Assembly: GCA_002189035.1 (NCBI GenBank)
Contig: NEEC01000031.1
Location: forward strand, 1-64,000
DNA from: Utricularia gibba
Lineage: Eukaryota; Streptophyta; Magnoliopsida; Lamiales; Lentibulariaceae
Length of the DNA stretch: 64,000 nucleotides
Direction of reading: 5' to 3'
Within the stretch, counting starts at the first letter, position 1; the number at the start of each line of letters is the position of its first letter. Below are positions 26,247 through 36,397 of the stretch, piece after piece. The position numbers and the translations under genes were made by a program. The notes under the pieces are model-generated. The model ran no database searches, was not told where the DNA came from, and worked only from the letters and a program-made list of their open reading frames with translations.

Positions 26247-26844
26247 GCTTCCCGAACGCTTGTGCAACTAAGCATTTTCTGCATGTTGTGCCTTGTCTTT
26301 AGAAGCTATCGGGACAATAAGATAAACCTGCCAAACTGTTGGGGAAGGATATCTCCAGTAATTTTCATTCCTTGATGCCATTCATGTTTTCTCTGTTTCT
26401 ACCTTTTGTGCGGCTCATTCCCTGGCGGTTCTCCTTTTCGATTTTCCATGGCAGGTTTTTCCTAAAGTTATGGATATATCTTAGGATTTTTGATGCATAT
26501 TAGTGTTGGGGCACCTACACTACAAAGTCATACTTCAAAGTGTTCGTTCTCTTGTAAGAAACTCAATGCCATCTATTGGGATTGAGATGAAGTAAACGGC
26601 ACTTTAATGATTAGTAAGGGCCAAGCTTGAGATCTAAGAGTATCATGAAACCTTTATGCCCAAGCAGTGATTTTCTTGCAATTTATCCATAAGCATCAAT
26701 CAGCAACCATATGCTTGAGCATGTAAGCTTCTTATTCCTTTTCCTGTACTCAATTCATCTCAGGAAACTGAAAAGAAAACATACAGGGAAATCAACCTAT
26801 TCACACCAACACCAGACCAGAACTGTTTTCATAGACTAAATCGA
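26247..26844. other. convergent intergenic region
   Basis: 598 bp between the stop codons of mtACP (+) and the PMEI-domain gene (-). It should contain both 3' untranslated ends; nothing else is seen. Confidence 0.55.
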
Positions 26845-27396
26845 TCACCCCGACTGCGTTTGGATCAGACGCATGATGGAAAGAGCAATGGCTGAAAGCT
26901 GAAATGTATCATTGTTTCTCTTGGTCAGGGGTGAAGCCGCACCCTGTCTGTCCATGAACCCTTCTTCGCAGGTGGTTGGAGCATCCATAACCGCGCTTAT
27001 CCGCGCGTTTGCGTCGTCCATTCTACCATCACTGTAACTCTTGGTAGCTTCTTTAACGTCAGAGATGGCATCAGAGAAAAGTTCAAAGCAATCACTCAAG
27101 CACTGCTTCACGTAAGAGTCCCACTTCCTCTTTCTCAGGAGGCGTCTGATGTAGCAACGAGTATCGGTCACATTGTCACGAATTAGATGGAAGGAGATCC
27201 TCCTGAGACCTCGCAGCGTGGCACACCGGCTGGCCGGAGCAGCCAGCAGAGACGTTGTACAGAAGTCATGGCTGATGTTAGGATCCTCCCGAGCCAGTGC
27301 GCTGCAAGTGGAGTTGATAAAGGTTTGAGATTTTGTGGGTTGGGTTAGGGCCATCATCATCAAAACTGGCAGCAGGAATGAAGAATAGGGCCTCAT
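26845..27396 (-). CDS. PMEI-domain (pectin methylesterase/invertase inhibitor) protein
   Basis: Single-exon gene of 183 aa. A signal peptide is present (MRPYSSFLLPVLMMMALTQP...), followed by a helical inhibitor domain with the family cysteines at STCSALAREDPNISHDFC, SRC, TRC and YVKQCLSDCFELFSDAISD, then TTCEEGF and a Leu/Ile-rich last helix (LSAIALSIMRLI). Members block pectin methylesterase or invertase in the apoplast; which enzyme cannot be told from sequence alone. Two additional Cys (SRC, TRC) sit close together and may form an extra disulfide. A TATA box lies about 53 bp before the start. Confidence 0.88.
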   Translation of the reverse strand: MRPYSSFLLPVLMMMALTQPTKSQTFINSTCSALAREDPNISHDFCTTSLLAAPASRCATLRGLRRISFHLIRDNVTDTRCYIRRLLRKRKWDSYVKQCLSDCFELFSDAISDVKEATKSYSDGRMDDANARISAVMDAPTTCEEGFMDRQGAASPLTKRNNDTFQLSAIALSIMRLIQTQSG

Positions 27397-27990
27397 CCTC
27401 TCAACTTGAAGATTTGATTTTTATTGTTTTCCTGGTGTTTCAGATGGCTTTATAGAAGGGAAGAATGGTGTGAAGAGGAAGGAAACAGCAGTCTTCAGAA
27501 TTACTCCAATATTCCTCTGTAAAACACGTAATTTAAGAAGATACCCAATTTCAACCTCTACTATTTTCAAGTAAAGACGGAGGCTTTACCTGAAACTAGG
27601 GTTCCGCTGACCTATTCTCCAGCGATTCACGATCCATTTCTGCGAGAACTGAATAGGGTTTTCCGTTTTGGTGATCGCGATCCGACCCGACGGCGTTCCA
27701 ATTCCGTAACCTCGGTAACTCTCGCGGATAACGAAGCGGGAAGCCGCAGCATATCTCTGCTTCGTGGTTCGCGGAATAGAAGAGATGGAGAACTTGAGAA
27801 CCACTCGATGCAGGTTTCTGGGATCTGAATATAGAGCCTTCACGGGCGCTTGACGGCGCTTCTCGGGCCGTTGCTTCAGCACCTTGGCCTGATTTTTCAG
27901 CAGCAGGTGCATTCTTTCTTCCCAGCTTGTTATCACCCCAATTCCTTCAGCATCTTGCTGCTTATGAAGATTGTTGGCCACTTCTAGATC
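27397..27990. other. unresolved region between PMEI gene and unknown gene
   Basis: It starts with the PMEI promoter. From about 27530 to 27985 unusually long frames are open on both strands (131 codons on minus at 27586-27978; two adjoining plus-strand frames), none with an ATG that fits. A plus-strand frame ending at CAG 27808-27810, before a possible donor, would join in phase to the exon at 27991. I could not decide whether this is a coding exon, a long leader or non-coding. Confidence 0.35.
27449..27454 (-). promoter_or_regulatory. TATA box of the PMEI-domain gene
   Basis: On the minus strand TATAAA at 27454-27449, within CTATAAAG, about 53 bp before the ATG at 27396. Confidence 0.6.
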
Positions 27991-28292
27991 ATGCAGATTC
28001 CAGGAACGATCGTTGATTCGAAGATCTCCCTCAATGATGCATCCGAGAAACTAGCCCTGGAGCTGGAAGATCTTAACTCAGATCATGGTACTCTCTAATT
28101 CGAAAAAGGGAATGATTAAGTTCAAAGTTTATGAGTTTTGAGTCTTTTGATTGCTTCCATGTCTCTTAAGGCCTGAGTCAGAGTGTTGATACATTCTCCA
28201 TCCGTACTGGAAACAATGTTCTACAAGAATCACTCAAGTGGAGCTGCTCAAAATTCATGGCACCCATCCAGAAAGCTTTGCGCATGAAGTGA
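27991..28292 (+). CDS. unidentified two-exon gene (possibly 5' incomplete)
   Basis: I do not recognise this protein. Exon 27991-28087 begins ATG right after an in-frame stop, and codes MQIPGTIVDSKISLNDAS and an acidic helical stretch. It joins exon 28171-28292 through a GT-AG intron that keeps phase (Gly codon split). Exon 2 codes GLSQSVDTFSIRTGNNVLQ and ends SKFMAPIQKALRMK. That gives 72 residues, hydrophilic and helix-rich. An upstream exon may exist at about 27540-27810. It converges on the Cpn10 3' end only 45 bp away. The clean splice phase is the main support. Confidence 0.4.
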
Positions 28293-28336
28293 AATGTTCT
28301 ACAAGTAGGGTGAGTGCTATCCGAGAATTGGACAAT

Positions 28337-29645
28337 CTATTCAACTACAGCCAGAAGATCACCTGCCTTGCAGAAACAATGTCTTCCGTCTGCCCCAAGA
28401 TCGACCTGAAGAAAACAAACGCATAGGGATGGCCATTCTCATATGAGCTTAAGATAGAAATTCCCACAGAGACTTGTGAATCAAAGCACATTTGACACGA
28501 TGGAGAAAAAGAATTATAATGGCACTAGCGAGTGGAGAGAGGCTAAGTCACGTACCTCATAAGCGCTGATGTCGGAGAACATGACCTGTGTAGAATGATC
28601 ATATGCATCAGGTATCTTCAAAGGACACGTTCATAGAGAGTAGCAGAATAAAACAGGGACTAGTGTGCGCTAGGGGAACACAGGAGGAAATGAAGGTTTA
28701 TGAAAAGCTTCCAACATTTTTGGACAGATTTTTGAGTCAAGATTGTGGTGAGGTGTTGCAACCAACCTTCTTTCCAGTTTCGACTTCACCAGCGTCTGTG
28801 CCAACGGAGAGAACCTGAAATTGGAAGAAAATAGCTAAAGCAACTAAAGCAGCGCATTCTAAACGACAAAAGGTGCAACTTCGGGAGAACATCATGCTTG
28901 TGATGCTCTGTTCTCATGCCTTGATTTTTGTCAGAAAATTATGAGTTTCGAATCCATTTTGAGATTCAGAGAGGCATCATTAGGAAAAAAAAAAAGAAAA
29001 AAAAACTCCTTTGATCATCGGCGAACACGGAATAGTGCAACTACCTCTCCGACAAGGTAACGCTCGAATTTCACCGCTGACTTTGGCAGCAGCACGCCAC
29101 CAGCGGATTTCTGTTGGCAAAGATACTATCAGCCTTACAGAATCACAATGAGCGAAAACATTACAATATGCAACATGGCAGAGGCAAATGCAAAACCTAA
29201 AAAGAACTGCACATTTCGAATCCAAAGTTAAGCGATACCTCCGGCAACTCCTCCAAGCGAATCAAAACTCTATCAGCCTGGGGAACAACCTGGAAGCAAG
29301 AAAAAAAAATCAAAAAACCATTTCTCTTAATTATCCAAATCCTCATTTAAACAAGGAACAAGAAAGTAACAAAACAGAGAACCTTCGCGGGTTCGTATGT
29401 CCTTGCCATCGCATTAACTCCAACAGGCATCCTCTTCAGACCTGTCAACAACCCATTGCAAAAACTTCAAAAATTGCGCAAGAATCAATAAAAAAAATAG
29501 TGTGAGAAATGAGAAATCAGGCCACTGTGAAACGAGGGATTCGATCGGCATACAAACCTGCGACCCGGTTCGTAGAAATGCATGGGAATGTCGGCCTCCG
29601 GCAAGAAAATGACGACGCAGGAAGAGCAATGAAAGACGCCGCCAT
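28337..29645 (-). CDS. CPN10: chloroplast 10-kDa chaperonin (Cpn10)
   Basis: This is a single-domain GroES-type co-chaperonin of plastids, working with Cpn60 in Rubisco and other protein folding. Seven exons: 29558-29645, 29383-29441, 29239-29289, 29045-29110, 28767-28814, 28556-28585 and 28337-28405. All are GT-AG with closed phases, giving 136 aa. The transit peptide starts MAASFIALPASSFSC. The core has KVVPQADRVLIRLEELPE, KSAGGVLLPKSAVKFERY (mobile loop), GKKVMFSDISAYE and the end RHCFCKAGDLLAVVE. It is single-headed, unlike the double Cpn20. The plus-strand open frame over its last exon is only its antisense shadow. Confidence 0.94.
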
Positions 29646-30385
29646 GGACGAACCAGCGAGCACAGTGCACAGAGAACTTCTGGATTTGGTTACAAACTGC
29701 GAAGGTCTATGCCACGTTCCCCAAGCTCGTTGATTCGTATACCGGCAACACTCACTTTCTTCATGGGCCGCCTTGTTCAGCCCATTATCCCTATACTAGA
29801 CATGATCGCCTCTCGATTATTTAGCCCAATGGGCCGAGCTGCCTTCTTGTTTGCATTATATTAATCGAGTTATCGTATTGTGACAACAAGGTACTACGTC
29901 TTCGTCGCCGTATGATACTAAAATACAAATGACTCCATAAAAATGTGCCCGTTACATGATTGGTGACGGGTGACAGAACTACTGAATTATGAGAATTAGG
30001 TGCAACTGTTAGAAATAAATAAAGATTAAACAAGACCTATTTAGAGTGGCGTTTGCTACGGCCCCCCGCCCACCCCTAATCAGCATCATGGTTAAGCAGG
30101 ATTAATGAGCTACTTATGGTTAATATTGGGGAATTTAATCAGTAAACTACTAAAGTGCTGCGGGAAAGAAGAAAGCTGGAAGCCAAGTATGGGAATAGAG
30201 AAGCAGAAAAAAGATGGAGTTCCGTTAATCCTTTGCTAAACCAGGATTGCATGGTATTTAAGGAATTTATATGATTTCCAGTACGAGTTACCGAACGAGA
30301 CGCATGATCAAAAGGAATTTTCTATCTAAGAAAAAAAATGAAGCAAAGTACCTATTTGCCCTCGGGATTGGAAGAATTTACATTC
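29646..30385. other. intergenic region with Cpn10 promoter
   Basis: GGGCC-type site II motifs lie near 29765, 29778 and 29825-29838, upstream of Cpn10. The rest up to the ATL stop is AT-rich with no gene. Confidence 0.5.
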
Positions 30386-31483
30386 CTAGATTCCAGAAAG
30401 CCACCGGAATAGCTCGCTGATTTCTTCTCCGACCCGGTGGTTGGCTTCCAGATCCTCGACGGTGGCGGAAGGTTCGGTGCGGCGGCTACTGCCAGTGCCG
30501 GAGAAGAATCGACCGGAACTTCTAAATGATATAGCACGGGAAGAGATGGAGATCGAGGCCAATCTATCGACGTATTCCCGGAGCCAGTTTCTGCCGGTGG
30601 AAACGTCGGCGGCGATAGCTTCTCCAGGCGGCTCAGGAATGGGAATCCCGATTGACGATTCTTTATCAACAGAAGTGCAATCGGAAGCACCACGGCGGTG
30701 AGTAATCGACGCGACGGAAACCTCGTAGCCATTCTCGTCAACAATGTAATCGAACGAACCGATTGAATACGCCCTCCGATCTCCCTCCACAGCCTCAATG
30801 GAACCACCGCGTCTGCGACTAATACTCCCGATTTCGATACGATAACTGCCACTATTTCCGTTCCCAAAACTGCCGGTCCCAACACCGGGATTCTCACCGG
30901 ATATTATTTTCCCAGCCAAATCTGAATCCGACGCCACAACCGCCGACCGACACAGAGGACAACTCTGGTTCGACACTATCCACGCATCTATACACTCGGC
31001 GTGGAACGCGTGACAACACAGAGGCAACAACCGGAGTTTATCGTGCCTCTCAAACTTCGATAAGCACACCGCGCAGTCTCCTCCCGTGAGATTTCCAGAA
31101 ACTGAACCAAACGTAAAAATCGGTAGCGAGTCCAGCAAGCCGACGCTCGCCGCTTGGCATTGCTGCTGCCGGCCGGAGCTCAGGCCTAACGAATCGTGCC
31201 TTCGTACGACGTCGTCCGCGGCGGAAAACGTTCGGAACGAACGATGAAATCTCTTGGAGAGGAAGCGAAGGAGAATGTAGATCAACGCCGAGACGACGAC
31301 AGCGGAGGCTACGATGATAATGATTACGATGATTGAAGTCGATGAGGACGTTCCTGATGCGGAAGAGAATGTGGTTGTGGAAACCGCGTACGGCGGAGGA
31401 AACTGTGGCATCTGAGGCATATCGCCTTCCGTAGCTCCGCCGGTGAGCGAGTCCGGCGACGGCGGAGCAAATAGAGTCGCCAT
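30386..31483 (-). CDS. ATL-family RING-H2 E3 ubiquitin ligase
   Basis: Single-exon gene of 365 aa, as is usual for ATL genes. There is one N-terminal transmembrane segment (STSIIVIIIIVASAVVVSAL, about residues 48-72), a basic stretch, and a GLD-like spot (LLDSLPIFTF). The RING-H2 is CAVCLSKFERHDKLRLLP, CCHAFHAECIDAW and CPLC, about residues 136-178, with all eight ligands and the Trp typical of ATLs. The tail is Ser/Gly/Arg-rich and ends LFRWLSGI, resembling the ATL4-type subgroup. It accepts ubiquitin from an E2 and acts at a membrane. Substrate unknown. Confidence 0.92.
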   Translation of the reverse strand: MATLFAPPSPDSLTGGATEGDMPQMPQFPPPYAVSTTTFSSASGTSSSTSIIVIIIIVASAVVVSALIYILLRFLSKRFHRSFRTFSAADDVVRRHDSLGLSSGRQQQCQAASVGLLDSLPIFTFGSVSGNLTGGDCAVCLSKFERHDKLRLLPLCCHAFHAECIDAWIVSNQSCPLCRSAVVASDSDLAGKIISGENPGVGTGSFGNGNSGSYRIEIGSISRRRGGSIEAVEGDRRAYSIGSFDYIVDENGYEVSVASITHRRGASDCTSVDKESSIGIPIPEPPGEAIAADVSTGRNWLREYVDRLASISISSRAISFRSSGRFFSGTGSSRRTEPSATVEDLEANHRVGEEISELFRWLSGI

Positions 31484-33946
31484 GGCGGTGGAATTTGAAG
31501 AAGAGAGAGAGAGAGAGACGGTGGGGGCTTTGCGGTGAGCGAACTGGATTAGGCCATCATCGTCTAGAGAGAGAGGTGGACGCTAGCGGTATTTATGGCG
31601 TTCGCCTGTGAATTAAATGCTCTTTTCGTGTAATTTGCGTAAAAAGGGCCAAAGGCGTGCTTTGCAAATATAAAATGTCGCTCCTCTCAAATGCACACTT
31701 TCGACAAACTTACCGTTTTGTAGTTTTTGAATTCGAATGATTAATTTTACGTAATAAATATGTTCCCCATTATTTACCATTTAGTATCACAAATTTATTA
31801 ATTTTTGTTCTTATTTTCCTCTTCATAAAACACACACATTGTATACAAACATTTATGCGATGTTTCTCAATATTCTATTTAATGTAAATATTAATAATAA
31901 AATTTTAAATTAAATCGATAATTTAATTTAAAATTAACTTTAAATTTCTTAATAATATAATATGAATAATTGTAATAGTTTGGTTTGGGGATTTGGGAAA
32001 TTGAAATTAATCAACGGAAAATACCGAAAAAGGCGCAGAAATGCTGGGCAGTTGTGCCAACTGTAAGCCGCGATGGGGCCCACTTTTAACCTTATTTGCA
32101 TTTTCCTAAAATTAAAAAATACATGATTTTCATTGCTCTCGACAGTTCTAAAATCATGTAATGCCACGTCACGGGGTTAGTTAAAAACATGTCTGTTTTA
32201 TACTGTCAATCCACAATTAGTTAAATCGGCGTGGGTTTAATTAGACCACCCGACATTTAATTTGCGGGAAATCAAACACGTGCACGGGTGGTCACCGGAC
32301 ATCCGGCGTCGGTCTCAATCAAACGGATGGGATGCTCTTTCATTTTCTTTTTTTTTTTAATTTCTTTAAACCTATTTTTCAGATTACTTGGATTATTACG
32401 ACATGCCAATGCCATAGATGAGCAGGGAGGTGACATCCTGCAATAAATATGATTTGATTGATTTGATAACATTATTTAATATAACATACAATTAAAAAAT
32501 ATAAAAAATGAACATTTTAATAAACTGTATGGCCCGTACCAGGTATTCCTTCCAAGTATTCCATAGTAAATGCAGTAACTAAATTAAAAAAAAAAAGAAA
32601 AAAAAAGCGGGGAGGAGGAGGGGAATTAAATAGGTATGGGCTAAGAATTAAATTGTGTGCATTAGGAGTGCCATCTGGTTGTACGATTTGTTAGTGATTA
32701 ATTGGGGAGGGTGCCCACACCCACACCACGCCCCTTCCCCTTCAATAAAATGCTTCAATTACTGGCTAAGTGGCGGGTCACTATCAATAATGCACAACCT
32801 AAACCTACCAACTTAATTCCGTCACATCCCCCGCCACCATGTTGCTTCTTTCCCATACGAGACGACGAGGACAAGCGATGGGTGACGTATGGAACGAAGA
32901 TGGTGAAATATGAGGAGATGATGAAGAGGGTGGGGGAGTTTGAGCTTGTGATTGCATTCAATGGATGGGTTGAGTAGAATGTGGAATGCATCATCCTGAC
33001 CAATTTGAGCTATTGTAATGAAAGAGGAGAATGTTAGGGTGGGATAATATTCGGACAACGTACTGTTGTGGATGTCAGGGGCATGAGTTAACACCTACTG
33101 AGGTATGTAACATTACCAGTGTTTGATAGTATAGTATAAAAGGTTTATATTTGAAGTTACACATAAATTAATTAATTAATATATATAAATTATTCTTGTA
33201 GAATTATATCACTTATTTATATATTTTCCGAGTATATAGTTGATATACACAAATAGATAGAATTAATTATATCTATACCACTTACCTTCTAAATTCTATT
33301 CTTGAATACCAAATCTTATGTACGATTGAGTACATTAACAATTAATTATATTGTATTTAAATATATAAATATCCTAATATCAAACATGCTCATAATGACT
33401 ATATATGTTGTTTGGCATTTATAAAGAATAAAAAAAAATATTGATATGTATATTTAGAATATGGAGATTAAAACATCACAAATAAAAATCAAATATAGAA
33501 AGAAAGGTTTAATTGCATGTATGTGGCATTGATGGATTATATGCACAAGTGATGAGAGTACGCCGTGGTGGTTGTGGCGTCCAGGCCGTACATCTTTCCA
33601 TGTGGCCGGAGAATTTAATTCCACCATCCCTCTCCATGCTAAGTACCCATCCCGCCGGATATCAAACCACCGACACCATTGATGCAGATTTGAAACTTCC
33701 CTTGGGCTTCGCGTTCAGTCTCACGTTTGTGTCCAAAGAGTCGACAGTTCGTACTGAGGAGACACCGATTCGGAATGCAATGAAGCGCGAGATTCAGAAG
33801 GGTTTGGGTTGTGCATTCGGAGTAACTAATGAAGCCAAAACATGATCTTGTACAGTTCCCAATATAACTAACAGAGTGTACTCGCATGTGTGGATCAAGT
33901 GCTACTATCTAAAAAAACTGGTTGAAATGAAGCTTCTGGGCCGTGT
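31484..33946. other. AT-rich intergenic region
   Basis: 2.5 kb including the ATL promoter (a GA-repeat leader near 31500). Frames at 32702-33094 overlap on both strands and match nothing. No element border was found. Confidence 0.5.
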
Positions 33947-36019
33947 TCACAAGCTCCCTTCCAGCTGGTGAAGAACTGGGTAGCTTTCATCGTCTTCGTC
34001 TGCGTAGCCAGGAACAGGAGCAGGGGCATTGCCCGTTGATGTTAAGGATGACATGTAGGTTGTGTCTTCAAGGCAGCCGGCTTTTCCCAGAAGCTCAAAC
34101 ACTGCTTCCCTAGATGTGGTATCGCTGTCTTGTTCAGAGATGTTGAGGATCGCACCAACGTTGGACGGTTTTGGAATCCATTTCCTTGGGACTCAGCGGT
34201 CACCGCATTCTGCAGACAGGATAGCGCTTCAGGGATTCTCCTGTTGTTTATATGATCTTCTGCAAGAATCTCCCATGTCATTGCATTTGGCTTGCCTCCT
34301 GACTCGAGCATTCTGTTGAAAAAGGAGAAGACTTTTTGGGAGAGACCCTTCCTGAGATACCAACCCAGAAGAAGATTTCCGACCCTTGGTTCGAACATTG
34401 TTTTGACCGTGAGCCATTCGTCGTACATCTTCTCAGCCCCTTCAATATCATCCATCCGAACGAGGGCAGAGATCATTGTGCGGTATCCCAAATTTGGAAC
34501 CACAGTGAAAAGGCTCTTGTAAACATTCCACACACGATAAACCTCATCCTTCTTGCCAGCAGTTCCATAAAGGCTGATGAGAAAATGGAACCCTGTGCGA
34601 TCTCGACCGGTTAATCGATTTTCAACCTTCTTTAAGCATCCACTAGCCTTCTCAATGTGCCCTGATCTTATGTACATGGAAGCCATTGAGCTAAAAGTAG
34701 TCCAGTTAGGGTTGATGGAAGGGTCCCTCTCCATGGTAAGGAAAACTTGCTCCATTTTCTCCACGGATCCTTGCAACCCGCATGAAGACAGCCAAATATT
34801 GTACGAATAGATATCCAGTGCCACATTCTTCTCCTTCATTTCAGTCACAAGTGACTCTATCTGGCCATGATCCTTGAGTTTCATGTACAGTGTCATCATC
34901 ACATTGTATGATAGTGCCTGGCTTGCATAGCCCCGATTCCGGATTTTATCCATTAAAGCCTCTGCTTTTTCCTGCATGTTTCCACGAACATATACATTCA
35001 GAAGAGAGCCGTATATTCTCTTATCCTTCAGACCATCAGGCAACTCGAAGAAATATTCTTCTGCACGAGAGATCCCATGTACTTTAGCAATCAAATCGAG
35101 CTGGATCGCTGTATCACTTGTATTTACTCTGAACCGCTCTTCTCTGTTGCTCATCCAGTCATAAATCTGCAAACATGTCAACGAAAACGTTTATCTACTA
35201 AGTTCTGAACAAATCAACCAAGTTAAGTAAAGCAACCAACAGAAATCCAGACACACAGTGAAACTACAAATATCGTTGTCACACTTCATGGAAGACATAA
35301 CACGCACTAAGCCCACTCACCTCACTATATCCAGGAAAAGAGAAACTGAACATATTTGGCTCGCATAATTATAAAAGACAGATACAATGAATGGATAAAG
35401 TGCGCATAGACACAAAACACAATTCATTCATTTCTTAACCAGTGTGGGATATGTCAATCCATTATGCCAGAAATGGGAATTGCACTCAAGCAAGAAGACA
35501 GAGCACAAGCCATATCCATATACCAAAACTACCACAAGATCAAATCTTACCAAACCTAACGCGTCCGCTTAATTATTAGGCAATCAGTATTAGCAGTAGA
35601 CGACGAAAGCTCACCTCCAGCGCAGACATATAGCGCTTAAACTTCCTGAGCTCCTTCACAATCCTACAAAGCTCCCATTTCGAAAGATACTTGCCCGCAT
35701 TTTCCACCTGATTCAGCACAGTGGCAACCCCAATGTTCTCGTTGTCCACCGCACTTAGTTTCTTGAATATACTGTGCCATGTCGGCATTCTCCGTTTCTC
35801 GTAATCCACTGTCCCATAGTTGTACACATCCGAAATCGACGAGCATGTTATCAGCAGAGGATGCTCATGGGTTCTACAGCTAACGGATTTCCGTACAAAA
35901 AATGGCGGATTTTTCAGGAGCGCGGATGAAACTGAGACCCAATTCGGAGAGTATGAATGGGAAACCTCCTTGTGCAGACCGCTCGGAGGAAGATTCAGAG
36001 TCGCCGGATGTAGCAACAT
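33947..36019 (-). CDS. P-class PPR protein, organelle-targeted, frameshifted near C-terminus
   Basis: This is a pentatricopeptide repeat RNA-binding protein similar to Arabidopsis At1g02150-type members. Two exons: 35615-36019 and 33947-35166, phase 0 intron, about 541 aa when read through. The N-terminus is basic/Ser-rich and fits an organelle peptide. Repeats run from about residue 165 (KRIYGSLLNVYVRGNMQEKA, ALSYNVMMTLYMKLKDHGQ, YSYNIWLSSCGLQGSVEKM, TTFSSMASMYIRSGHIEKA, FHFLISLYGTAGKKDEVYRV and so on). The frame breaks in CCC (plus-strand GGG 34188-34190). As given, it ends with a foreign tail at 34042. One more C restores PRKWIPKPSN and a family-like acidic end (YADEDDESYPVLHQLEGSL) stopping at 33947. 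Confidence 0.87.
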
Positions 36020-36397
36020 CGCTTTAGGGTTTCAGGGATAAGCCTTGGGCTGACTCCTGAGACAGATGATCCCCTCCCAGTCCCATCTTTGATTGCAAAA
36101 ATGTTTCAGATATTTACATTCAAGGCCTCAAACTCTTGGCATTTGCGTATTTCCCCCAAAACTACGCCCTCATTCATATTCATATATTAAGCCATTTTAT
36201 ACTGGTAATCATTATTCCGGCGGATGAATAAAAGAGATTTGCATGGATCAGAGACTCCACTCAACCGACGATGTTTGTGTTAAAAGTCTGAAAGACAAGT
36301 GTTTCTTTTGTTCTGGAGTTACCATCAGCTACTGTCATAGCAGCTACCGGTTCCAAGCAACCCGCACACAGCAAATGGAAGGGGCACCGCCGTCTGA
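36020..36397. other. spacer between PPR start and ELMO stop
   Basis: 378 bp holding the PPR promoter/leader and the ELMO 3' end. Nothing else is seen. Confidence 0.5.

Noticed and set aside
27586-27978. 131-codon minus-strand frame
   Set aside because: It has no ATG, no family features, and overlaps plus-strand frames that join in phase to a spliced exon. Kept only as an unresolved region.
28238-28426. Plus-strand open frame that looks like a conserved small protein
   Set aside because: It lies antisense to the last exon and intron of Cpn10 (28337-28405), whose minus-strand sequence codes the exact family C-terminus. The plus frame is its shadow and does not match the splice phase of the gene upstream.
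32702-33094. Frames on both strands upstream of the ATL gene
   Set aside because: They mirror each other across strands and resemble no family.
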